A stretch of 64,000 bases of DNA from Nematopogon swammerdamellus. Lineage: Eukaryota; Arthropoda; Insecta; Lepidoptera; Adelidae. The stretch spans positions 10,471,523-10,535,522 of the forward strand of contig OX336342.1 in NCBI GenBank assembly GCA_946902875.1, in the 5' to 3' direction. Shown here in pieces: positions 34,101 to 46,900 of this stretch; the first letter of the stretch is position 1; each line of letters begins with the position of its first letter. The notes beneath the pieces were generated by a model. The model searched no databases, was not told the DNA's origin, and was given only the letters and a program-made list of their open reading frames with translations. Position numbers and translations under genes: made by a program.

Positions 34101-37100
34101 AGGTGAGGAATACGTGGTGGGTTTAGTTTTTTTTTACGTGATGCATAAACAAACACACAACCAGACTTCGACTTGATGCTATCTATTTATATTGTATGTA
34201 AGTGTGCGTGAGTTATTGTTAGTCAGTCAGTGTCAGCGAGGTGCCACGTCACTGCTTCCGTTTGGTTGTGCTGGCTACATTGAACTGGACAAAAAACACG
34301 AATTATTTGTATAGTCATTTCGTTCGATCGACCTTCGTTCTGTGCCGTTGTGCCGATCTGGATGGGTTAAGTCTACCACCTACTCATTCACGTAGTAAGT
34401 AAGGTAAGGGGAGTGACCTAACAGTTTCAAGTTAAATCCGTCGGACGTCCACACATCCAATATCTGACCATACGTAGAAAAATACACGACAGCAAAGCGG
34501 CGGCGGCGGCGGTGGCGGGACGCTCGCCACGTGAATATGGTTCACACTTGAGTGGTTTTTTATCTTCGGATTTGACTGGCGGAAACTGAAAAGCAGAGGC
34601 GAATTTCACTCTCGCATCGGGTACGTGCTGAAGGGCGGAGGGGCGGGGGCGAGGGATTTTCCCGCTCGTAATACGTTTCGTACTCTTCGGATTGTGTCGT
34701 GACAATAGATAAGGGGAATAAGACAGAAGTGTCTTAAAAATGTGTACTAAAATTTGTCCGTAAAATGTTTACTGAACAAGGCAGGAAAAGCACTTAATGT
34801 TAGACGCTTTATGCACATACCGCACAGAGTTCACGAATGCGTATATTAAAACGCATTCGTGAACTCTGTTGAGTTTGAACTGAGTGTACATTTTAGTGAA
34901 AACCTAAGCACTTTGCTTAATTTTTATTCACACAATTTTTTTAACTAGGATTATCCACACATAATTATTCTATACACGCAACTACAATACAATATATATT
35001 TAATAGGGATTGAATTATAATTCTAAGTACAGTTGCTTTCACGAGTCTTGAGCACAGATGGACAGTGGACTAACATTGCACGCAAGTGTATAGTAGTCGA
35101 ACGACGCGTGTGAGCCCAATAGGCGACGAGCGTCGACTGACGCTGACTGACGAACCAATCGCGTGAAGCGTCGTCGGCGCCGTCGACGTCGCATTCCATC
35201 AAACCGACCAATGAAAAGTGTGCTCATGACTCGTGAAAGCAACTGTAAGCTAAAATGAATAAAATAAAACACACGTGACTGGTTTAAAAGACTTAAAACA
35301 TTAAAATTAAAACGAGCACTAATAAAAACAACAAACAAACAAAAGAGATTAATAGGTACATAATTACCAGTAAGAGAAGTCAGCTATAATAAAAAAAGAA
35401 AGGCTAACCAAAAACGAAACCTAAATAATATTAAAAGTAGACAAATTTTTTTAATGAGAAAACTAACATAACAACAAATTAACAGAAATTAAACAAATCT
35501 ATCTCGCCTTAATTAGTTTTGTAATAATGTTCGTTTATTTACTTAAAGACGATGAGTGAAAGTGTAATACATTTCCATTTTAAAGCAGAGATCCCTTCAC
35601 CAATAGGAATAGTGTCGATGATCTTCAAATCGGCTCACCTGATCTTCATCAAACATAATTAAGAACCATCCCAGTTAAACCAGCTTACTAATTAATAAAA
35701 ATAAAAAAAACGCATCCAAATCGGTCTATCCGTTTTGGAGCTACGATGCCACAGACAGACAAACAGACTCACAGACTGACGGACGACGCGTCAAACTTAT
35801 AACACCCCTCCTTTTGCGTTGGGGTACGTCAATAAATGAAGCAAGAAGTTTAATTAGTTAAATATTCAAGGATATAATTCCCTTGAAAAGAATGTAAGTT
35901 GTAAATAAGTAAGAGTAAACGTCGATATTTCAAGATTATATTTTGTAACAGTTGAGACAGTTGTATCAATTAGATTTCTCGTCCTACTAAATTTCCATAT
36001 TCACTTGATAAGCATTAACTTGTCTTGCTTTGCTGCCAGGTATGAGAGATACTGAATTACAGATTGAATTATCAGAGAAAAGCAAAATAATGTTAGGTAG
36101 GAAAGTATTAGTAGGTACTCGGTTCTTAGGTTTTTTTTTAATTGGTGACTTTCGTGTTATTGTATGCAATAACCCTGCAGTATCTCTCTCGCACCGCACA
36201 ATACACTTCTCGGTGCTGTTAGCCCTGTGAGGAGCGCCGCGCCGCCGCGCCGCCGCCGACGGCGCCGTTGGGCGCCGCCGCCGCGCCGCGCCGCACAGTG
36301 GGGCGATACCGTAAAAAATGGGACATAGGATAATTAAATTTTTTTATTTTTATTTCTGAAATTTAAGTACGCTAAATTAATCTACCCATCATTATAAATA
36401 ACATTCATAGATTCATATTTTCTCATTTAAGCCTTATTTTTCGAGATATACCACTTTTTATTAATTTGTACTATGGAAATTGGGTAACTTTATTTTTTTT
36501 CTCGAAATGCTTAAAATAGCTAGACCCGTGGTTACTAAATAATGATTCCCCAAGTTAAAAAGATTATTACTGTGTAAAAACCGTATCCGACGACGTCCGA
36601 CTTTTCCGTATAATGCCATTTTAATATTATAATAACATTTATTCCTGCAAAGCTCACCTTTATTCTTTTTTTTTTTTTATTGAAACTGACACGGTTGGCT
36701 ACATCACCTACAACGTCCGTGATGTCAGCCCATAGCACCGGGTGAACTAGGTGCCATGTCAGTGCTTCCCCCTTTGATCGTGCCGGCTACACTGAACTGG
36801 TCGGAGAACACAAACTATTTACATAGCCGTTTCGACCGACGTTTCATTCAGTGCGGTGGTACCAACCCGGGCGGGTTAAACCCTACCACCAAGTAAGATT
36901 AGGAGGGAAGGGACCTACAGTTTTACGAGGAATCCGCTCGAATTACGAGGAATTCACTATATTCGTAACTTTCAGCTATATTCAAATAACAAATATTGTT
37001 TATTTGCATTGGATGTATATATTTGTATTTTAATGGTAAATATATTTCTCCATATCACCTATATATTTGAACTTGATGAAAATGTTTAATTTTTTTTTTA

Positions 37101-40100
37101 TTGAAAGCGCGATGGCGCTGAGGCACCCAGAAGGTGACAAACGACGCCCATCTAATTAACTTTGTACTTTTAGTTTCATTGGTCTATTTTGATAATAATC
37201 TACGGAGCCTCTATTATCGGCTGCTATACTTACTTATAATATCTCTTATAAATGCTTACCATTATATTAGGAATATTTTCAACTTCGCGAGGATTAGCGG
37301 ATTAGGGATATTTATGTGAATTGTCACGTATTTCCATGAAAGCTCTCGAAGAAACAATTACACTGCATTGCTAATTGTTATCTACTTAACAAGGATTAAC
37401 GATATACCAGGAATACTGCAAACTGTGCGAACTAATTAGCAGTATTCATTAGTGAACAACACAATCAATCTGGCACTCAGTCTGCTCCAGTCGTTTGCAC
37501 GAGTCAGTCTTCCTACCCGTGCTTTACATATTTAAAACTATTCAATACGAAAACATGGAGTCTTTTGTTAATAACATTGATATTTACGTGTTTATGAGAA
37601 ATTGTGACAGTTTTCTGAATTACGCGGTATTGGTTGCCGCTATTGCCTCAATAGTTAGTGTAAATTTGCCCGAAGAGACACAAGTGAAAGAATTTTGTCG
37701 TAAATATTGTTACAATCTACACAAACGATGGGTGAAGTCAAGCTACAACGAGGAACGTTTTCTACAGAAGAATCGAGAATGGTTGGACTCGGCCATCAAG
37801 TGGCCCGAATTCGTAAAGAAACAACTGCCTTCAGCGAGTAGCGACCTCGCGGATAACCAAAAGGTTTGCACTTCTCAAATAATTTCTCCGGGACCATCGA
37901 CAGCGCCTCCTATCTTTGTAGCATCTTCACATAAATCATCGCCGAGAAAACCATTTGAAAGTTTAGGAGCCAAACAAAAGCGAAGAAGAACCGAAGACAT
38001 TCGCACAAACTATACATCGCAGGAACTAGCATTTGCGACCAAAATGCGTTTGAAGGCAAATGGGAACGAGGACCTGGGGAAAGTTTTGGACCATTTGCTT
38101 CAGAATCCAGGCGAAATCGAAAAAGTCAAAGAATTCATTGAAAAAAAGGAGTCCAAGACTGTTTATTCATCTGAAAAAGCACTTGCGATTTTGGTGTCTT
38201 TAAAGCAATCAAGATGGCAATATATAACTTTAAGAGACATGGCTAAGGAAGAAGGTTCCGACCTCTATCCATCTTATTATAAAATTCAACATGCGAAAAT
38301 TGAGTGTTACCCCCCAAAACAGGACATTGAAGTTACCGAAACACAGGCCAAAATTAAACTGCAAGCGCTTTTGGACCATACTGCAAAAAGAATTTTGAAA
38401 GTGGCGAACCGAAACCTCACAGGTTGCCAGCTAACATTAACAAGCAAGTGGGGATTCGATGGCGCTTCTGGCCAAAGTACATATAAACAAAGATTTCAAG
38501 AACTGAACGAAGGAGACGACTCAAGCATTTTCATGGCAAGTTTGGTTCCTATAAAACTGGTTTATGGAGACGAAGTGATCTGGGAAAATGAGACGCCATC
38601 TTCGACGAACTACTGCCGTCCTATCTTCTTCAAATTTATGAAGGAGACAATCGATAACGTGAAAAGTGAAATGGCTACCATAGAATCCGAAATACGAGAT
38701 CTCAAAACCAGCGATTACGAAGGCGTTTTGATTGAGCATTCGTTAATTATGACGATGATCGATGGTAAAATTACGTCGATTATCTCCGGTACCTCTAATC
38801 AGTCATGTGATATTTGCAGAGCTAAACCGTCTGAGATGAATAACGTTAATATAATTAAAAGTAAAGAAGTAAACACAAATATGTACCGGTTCGGACTATC
38901 TACGTTGCATGCCTGGATTCGATGCATGGAATGCCTTCTCCATATTGCATACCGCATGGATTTTCAGCAGTGGTCGGCCAAAGGTAATAATAAAGAAATT
39001 ATGACCGAGAAAAAAAAACAAATTCAAGATAATTTCAGGAAAGAAACTGGTTTATTGATCGACGTGGTAAAACAAGGTTCAGGAACCACGAACGATGGCA
39101 ACACTGCAAGGCGCTTTTTCCAGAATCCCGAGCAAACTGCCTCTATTACCGGTCTCGATAAGGATTTAATTAATAGATTCGCGGTGATCCTTAAGGCCAT
39201 CTCCTCGGGAGAAAAATTTTGCACTCAAAACTTTGAAATCTATGCTCAAGAAACAATTCAACTTTATATATCATTGTATAGCTGGTATCATATGCCAGCA
39301 AGTGTTCATAAACTTTTATTCCATGGATCTGAAATAATAAAGCATTTTAACGTAATTCCAATTGGCATACTCTCCGAAGAGGCATCAGAAGCAAGAAATA
39401 AAGATTTCAAGAAGTACAGGGAACACTACTCTCGAAAATGCGATCGCAAATCGACTAATCAAGACATTCTCAACAACTTGCTCGTATCGTCGGATCCATA
39501 TTTGTCTAGTATGAAGCCAAAACTTCAAAAACAAAAGCAGCCCTTATCCAGTGAAGTGCGACATTTGCTAATTATAGACGATAAAAATAAGGAAAATATT
39601 GAATTTATTGATACCAGTATTATCTGTGTTCAATCGGATGTGGAGGATGATGATGATTCTGACGCTGAAGACGCTTTAGGTTGTTCCAGTGATGAAAATG
39701 AAAATTTGTAGAAATATTGAGTAAATAAATTGTAATAAAAATAGGAAGCTTTATGTACTTTAAAAATATTTATTTAAAAGTTATTAAGTATGTTTTATTT
39801 TAAGGTTTTTGTAAGATTGAAATAAGATTTTTTCTCAGAAATATGAAGTTTGAATTTCTTTTTGTTATGCACGATAAACATACTTCAGAAAATTACTTTT
39901 ATTCTTGACCATAATTTTTATTGATGATTGGTATTTTTACATTAAATAGGCTCCGTTAAAAGCCATGGGTATTTGGGTAATAATGTATTATTACTTTGAA
40001 AACTTTTATTATTACTTTTAATAATGTATTATTACTTTTCTCATCATTAATCACTATTCTTAATGTTGATGTTATTAATTTTATACTTTGAAGTAGGTTT

Positions 40101-43100
40101 ATAATATACTTTGACGGGGGCAATTTTTTGCCTAATTATAATAAATTATAGTAAGTTTGATATATCGAAGTGTGCAGAGCCACCAAAATGACGAAATGAA
40201 AATACACAACGATATATATAACTTATAATAAGTTAATAATTCGGTAAGTTCCGTAAATACAAAAATATATGTAGTTAGTTAAATATGTAGTAATTTATAT
40301 ATGTTTAATTTAATTACTATCGCCAGATTAATTTGTAATATTTTATGCAAATATGCGCCGTCTGATTGATTGTATTTTGTGTGTAATAAACGTACCATTC
40401 CACTATAATAATTTTATTCAGATTAGACTACTCAACTTGAAGAATCATTATTAAGTAACCACAGGTCTAGTTATTTTAAGCATTTCAATAAAAAAAGTTA
40501 CTAAATCTCCATTATACAAACTATTGAAAAGGATTATAACACCTTAACAGAAAATCTCTGAGAACAAAAGGTTTTTCTAAATGCTGGTAAAATGTATTCA
40601 TATATTCAGTTTTCCACATATCTCAATTTTTTTTACTAAAGAATTTTCAATGTGATATATCTAAAAAATAACAATTGAAACCGAAAATATGGAAGAGTAA
40701 TACTAGTTACAAGAAAATGTTTTTTTTTAAAGTTCAAATTGCTATATCTCAGAAAATAAGACTTAAAATGGAAAATTTCTAAGAATAAAAGTAGTTTGTA
40801 ATCATTAAGAGAATATATTAACATACTCACTTTTTACTATATTATAAATGTTTTTATAAGTGCTTATATCTCGGAAAATAATTTTTTTATCAAAAAATCT
40901 CACAGAATGAAAGTTGTTCGTAATTAATAGTAGAATCTATTTGCGTAGTCATTTCGCCCTATGTCCCGGTTTTTGCGGTATCGCCCCACTGTGCGCCGGC
41001 GGCGGCACTAGCGCTCCCACTCGTTGATTGCGGAAGTGTGATCGCATTCCGTATTCACTTTTAGAACTCACACCCTATCTACAATCCGTCCGTGCCTAGA
41101 GATAATTCGTATCAGGAATGTACTTTTTATTTATTATGTAGTACGTATATAAAGTTTAAATGAAATTAAATTAAAATATAGTTCACTAGGTGGGCCCGCG
41201 GCTTCGCTCGCGGTAAAGTCGATATAATAGCAAATCGGATTTGAACCTATTATTGCTGCCAATAATACTCAATCCCTGTAATATGTAATGGAGTGATGTT
41301 AAACAAATGTAAAAATACCAAAACAACACAGATCATAATTTATTTATTTATTAAATTAGGATTAATACAAAGACAGGAATATATTTAAGCATAAATTTGT
41401 TCACATGTGATTTATGACCTGCCTCCGCCACATAATCCGCCAGCCTCGGTAGCTCAGTGGTGCGGTCGGGAGCGCGGTCATTTCTTGGACGCATGATCGA
41501 TCGATTGTTGGAGGCTGACCGTGGTTCGGATTCCACGTAACACTGTACGTATACCTTCCCTTCTTACCTTACTAGGTTAGGTAGTAGGGTTTAACCCGCC
41601 CGGGTTGGTACCACCGGACTGAATGAAAAGTCGGCCGAAACGACAGGTTCGAATCCTAGTCGGGACGTATTTTTTCTCTTCATTTTCGGCTTTGCATTTA
41701 TCTATAGAAAAATATAAAAAGCGAGTACATGCTTAGTACTAACATATAAAAAAATAAAAAAATATAATATTAAAAATCCCAAGTCCTAGAATATATTATT
41801 AAAAGTCCCAAGAAACTAAGAACGATGTCGAAGACCGAAATACGTTAAGTCAAACAATAAACCTTCTCGAAGAAATTAAGTGACTAAGAGCGAGTCCAAA
41901 GGCCGAGCTTCGTTCACGTAAATGATTTTATATTATATCGAAGAAAGCAAGTCATTAAGGGCAGTCCCGAAGACGGAAAAGGGTTTATTGTATACCTGAA
42001 CGCAGCTCGGCCTTCGGCCTCGCACTTAGTTACTTCCTTTCTTCGAGATGGTTTATTGTCTTCCTAAACGCAGCTCGGCTTCGGCGCGGGCGAAGCGGCT
42101 TCGGCCTCGCCCATAGTTACTGACATTCTTTGAGGACGTTTATCGTCTTACAGAATACAGCTCGGCCTTCGGCCTCGCCCTATTTACTTACTTTCTTCAA
42201 GAAGGTTTATCTTCTTCCTGAACGCAGCTCGGCTTTAGGCCTCGCCGTTAGTTATTTAATTTCATCGAGAAAGTGACACCAAGTTCACCCGGTGTTATGG
42301 GCTGACATCACGGATGTTGTAGGTTATGTAGCCAACCGTGTCAGTTTCTATAAAAAAAAAGGTTTATTGTCTTCCAGGATGCAGCTGGGCCTTCGGCCTC
42401 ACCGTTTGTTACTTACTTTATTTGAGAACGTTTATCGTTTACCTGAACGCAGCTCGGCCTTCGGCCTCACCCTTAGTTAGCTACTTTCTTTGAGAAGGTT
42501 TATCGTTTACCTGGACTCAGCTCGGCCTTCGGCCTCACCCGTAGTTACCTACATTCTTCGTTGAAATAAGAATTTCACGCGAGCGAAGTCGCGGGCAACA
42601 GCTAGTCTCTCAATAAAATTACCGCGTATCCTTATGCGTTAAAAAAAATCAACGCACGTGGTAATAAATAAGAAACGAAATAAATATTTTGTTTACAAAA
42701 TGTCGAATATTTGACCCCGGTTTCACAAAACAACCTAAAGGGACTCAATAAATAGATAAAACAGTTTATGCGGAGAACATTTCGCTTTCGAATATCATCG
42801 AGTAGAATCTGAAAAGTCTTCATGAGATCATTTGATCGCATAACGTAATGAGCTCAGCGACTCATCGCCTTGCCACTTCGCTAATATTTCATCTCGTAAT
42901 TCTAAAGTTTATAGAATTACATTATGTGTAATATGAAAACATCCCGGATAACATTTTATGATAATATGTATGTAAATAAAAACTTCAGTCGTGGTTATAA
43001 AATAATATAGGCTATGAATAACGTACTTGATATAATAAAAATATTTCATAAAAAGAAGTGAGCGTTGCAGATAAGTTTTCCTCTTTCACGCGGAGTCGCA

Positions 43101-43946
43101 AGATAGAGACAGTACTTTTGAGACAAGTTTCAAAGAATACGTTATGCTCTCACGTACCTTAGAACTAGTAGAGATTGTGTTCTATGCTCCATTACATGCA
43201 GACGTAACGCCTATTACAAACCTAGCGCTCGAATGACTCCTTTGATGACACCGAGTTTAGTTCCTACATAGTGTCTAGCTAGTTAGGACATTAGTTACGC
43301 CTCAGTGTACATTGTCAATTTGTCTTAGGTACTTTAAGTATGGTATAACTTGTTAACGCATAGTTGATCGTTATGTAACGTACATTCCTACATGCCGAAT
43401 ATTTTTATGACATATTTTTTTGGAACCTGACCTGGTATCCTGAATGTAGCCAACATTACCAACTACACCCTCGATGTCAGCCCATCAGACCTTAGCGAAC
43501 TAGGTGCCATGTTAGGGGTTATCTTTGGTCGCTAACTATTTTCATAGCCGTCTCGACCGACCACGAAGTACGGTTATATCAATCCGGACTGGTTCAACCC
43601 TATCACCTAGTAAGGTAAGGGAAGAGACCTAGAGTTTAGCCTGGAATCCAAACCACCACGGTGGTGCCAGGCTTAACGGTCGCATGCTCGCCCATCCGAA
43701 ATCCTATCGCGCCCAGTCAGGCCTCCGTAACTATTACTTAATCTGTGGCCCAGTGTTGGATTATCTATCATTTATGCCAAAGTACTTACGTAAATTTGTG
43801 TAGCGCGGTCGTATTTTTGCATTCGCGAAAACTGTATGTATGTAGATATATCTACACACGAACAGACGTGGCGTTTTATAACGTTAAGTACTTGCAGCGC
43901 AACACCGATTACTCTGCTTACCCCGATCGTCGGGATATAGCGTGTG

Positions 43947-43977
<31 letters not shown>

Positions 43978-46900
43978 TGTATTTATGTATGTATAGGAAA
44001 ATAAGGATTTGACCAAGAGTGAATCTGCCGCGGGCATGATATTGTGAGGCGGGTCGGGGCGGCGGCGGCGCACTGTGGTCAGCTTTGATGATCTGATCGA
44101 GCGAAAGTATTTTATGCTTGCAACATTTCATAAATTACTACTGAAAGTGAGGAAATATCAACTGAACCTTGAAAAATATTATTTTCTGTCTTGAAATTGT
44201 TTTTCATTTTTCATAGAAAATTTTCACAATTTTTTTTTATAATGCACTGGTATTTTACATCAAAGTCATTATAATCACTGTTTTCACACACATAGTCCAA
44301 AGCTGATTGATATTATTCTCTGGAAGTGGTTCATTTGACCATACGTCGAATAAAATCCGCCGAGTAATACCATTCGCCAACGCTGAAAAGAAAAATTATA
44401 ACTACTCAGGACGCAGGTTGACGCAGCTGAATGTAGCATAAATATAATCCTTAATACATGTTTGACGTTATAAAGTCACAATCATTAGCAATCCGTAGCA
44501 ATCCCATACTTTTCCAGCCTAATAAATGTAATGCAAATTTATAAAATTATCAATTATCGATACACAGATTTCATAAAATTTTTTTTGTATGCAAATGAAA
44601 ACTTTGTTAATGTTTATATGCTAAAAATTAAAGATACTTACCCATATTTACGACATCCACGAAGAAATCCGAGACATAAACCCCGCTACGTCAACTTTGA
44701 AGCAGTTAATATGTTCAACTAACAGCGCGGTAATTTTGTGCGCCCCAACAGACATTAAAACATATTGTGACAAGCACTCGCGACGAGTCAAGTGTTCGAC
44801 TATGACTGGATTTATTTATTGTGGTGTACTGCCGTGTTAATAGGGCATCTTTGTCAATGCTTAGTGATTAAATAGGAAAAAGTTGGATTTTGAGGTTTCG
44901 CTCGTTCAGATCGACAAAGCTAACGTACGTGCGGAGGCGGGGCGGTGTGGCGCGGTCGCTCGCTTGTTCGGCGTGTTCACAATAATTTGCCGCTTTGAGA
45001 ATGCAACAAGAAAACTCGGACTGCCTCCGTTAACAAACCGGATTCACATACAGCTAGCTTCAATATTTATTGGTCTAACATTCAAGAGGGCTTAAAAGTA
45101 GGGATAAAACATTTAGATAAACTACTAGAGAACATACGTAAGTAATTTCCCATTTGTTTTTATTTTGAACATTGCGAAGTAACTCTTGATATGCATGGTT
45201 TTGCAATTGTTCGCATATCTATTGCAATATATTAGTTAGATCCTACTTTCATCTTCACATTAAAAAAACCTGAAAATATAAAAACATAATTATCCATTGG
45301 ATAAAAACATCCAAAACATGGCCATTCCGCGGAGGAACAGTCCTTGGGACAAATATCTTTACTTCCGGAAGATCATCCGGTGATGACTTATTCGCCTCAC
45401 GACATAAAGTCATCCACACCCGATCCAAACTTCAAATTGGGCTAGGTTTCCCATTGGCAGCAGAGGGCATCACTATTCAAGAGGCAGGAGCTACTCTTGA
45501 AAAGGCGTTCTTGTACGTTACATACTCAGAAAGTATGACGAAGTAGAAGTTCCGGCTACATTGAACTGGATGGAAAACACGAACAATTTTCATAGCCAGT
45601 TTCCACCAACATTCATTCATTTCATTGAGTGCGGTTGTACCAGCCCGGACGGGTTAAGCCCTACTAAGCTGCATAATATGTATAGATCGTTCGTTCTAAC
45701 CTGAGGCGTACAAATAAATTCACGCATGACGGTGAGCATACAATTCTGCGAGTGTAGTAGTGCTTAGGCCATGTATAGGTGCATGTCAAACATTTGTATT
45801 AGAGAAATGCATTTGTGTGCGTACGTGCGTTCGCCTCAGGTTAGGCCGTCCATGCTATACATAGTAAGGTAACGGGAGGGAGCTAACTTTTTCACGTGGA
45901 ATTTGAACACCCATCCAAAGTCTGACCGCGCCCTCGTTGAAAATGTAAAGATGAGGCAAAGCAGCGGTGACGGGACCCTCGGCTCGTGAATGTGGCTCAC
46001 CTTTTACCGGTATTTTATATACTATTTTAGCCTTAATTATTTCTTTGTAAATAAATCATTTCAACCACGAAAGCATATTTTACTTCAACAAAACATCACA
46101 TTTCCCGAACTCCGTCTTCAAACACGCTGTACAAGCAGTCACCATCATGCGTACTACATTGAGCGCTGCATCACTGCGTACAGCTATACATAGTACCTTG
46201 GTACCTGCGGAATTCGCCTGGCACCCGACCGCGCACAAATAGAATGCCGTTGACCGATCAATTATCAACCGCATGACGTCGCATCAACACGGCGGCGACT
46301 TGTCCGCAGACCAAGCAACACTTTTCGAAGTGGGGCCAAGAATCATTTCCGTCACCGCTCCCTGCTTCCATTTGGAATTACTATGTGGTGTATGAAGGAT
46401 CTGCCCGGATTGATACCACCGCACTGAATGAAACGTCGGTTGAAACGGCTTTTTCAAGTAGTTCGTGTTTTCCGTCAAGATGAAGGGAAGCACTAACACT
46501 GGCACCTAGTTCACCCGGTGCTATGGGCTGACATCACGGATGTTGTAGGTGATGTAGACGACCGTGTCAGTTTCCATAAAAAAAAAACTACACGTGTTAT
46601 AAAAACATACCTACATGTTATGATGAAAATATTCCTGTGCATTAGGTATTTATTACTTTTGGAACATTATCATGAACATCCTTTGGTACTCCTATGTATA
46701 CAGGTGTTTCAGGATAGGGTTTCGTAACTTCAGGGTTCGAAAGGGGTCCATATTTGAAGACCAAAAGCTCTGAAACTTTTTCCCAGATTCGGGCATTTTA
46801 TAGTACTTTTTAGTGAAAATAGTTTCATCGAGCATTGGTGGACGGTTAACGTCCACCTTTATTAAATAAAAATAAAATAACTAACTTACATACTTAACTG

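Larger units (their letters stand above)
36294..40993 (+). mobile_element. Transib (RAG1-like) DNA transposon, complete and possibly autonomous
   Basis: 4.7 kb. Termini: CACAGTGGGGCGATACCG, then TAAAAAATGGGACATAGG at the left. The right end mirrors this with three differences (CACAGTGGGGCGATACCGCA, AAAACCGGGACATAGG on the minus strand). It is flanked by an exact 5-bp duplication CGCCG (36,289-36,293; 40,994-40,998), the size and composition expected of Transib. Subterminal inverted blocks (36,496-36,548 against 40,441-40,497, sharing ATGCTTAAAATA and TCTAG) extend the symmetry. The single large ORF between them encodes a RAG1-core-like transposase with no stops. A family A SINE (36,666-36,930) and a CR1-like tail (about 37,090-37,150) sit in the 5' part, so the insertion is not brand new. 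No RAG2-like ORF lies within. Confidence 0.95.
41186..42606. mobile_element. Composite repeat: inverted CTAG termini enclosing SINEs and a minisatellite
   Basis: The left edge, ACTAGGTGGGCCCGCGGCTT, CGCTCGCG, mirrors the right edge CACGCGAGCGAAGTCGCGGG, CAACAGCTAGT. Between them lie a head-bearing family A SINE (41,441-41,645), a minisatellite array (about 41,870-42,560) and a SINE tail fragment inside that array (42,274-42,360). The GC hairpin CGCGAGCGAAGTCGCG and following CTAGT resemble a Helitron 3' end. Confidence 0.5.

Noticed and set aside
34488..34520. CGG-rich run as a possible further Transib target or end
   Set aside because: No CACWRTG terminus adjoins it and no duplication was found.
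36294..40993. RAG2-like partner gene inside the Transib element, as in ProtoRAG
   Set aside because: No second sizeable open frame or kelch-like repeat was found; the element is Transib-type with a single gene.
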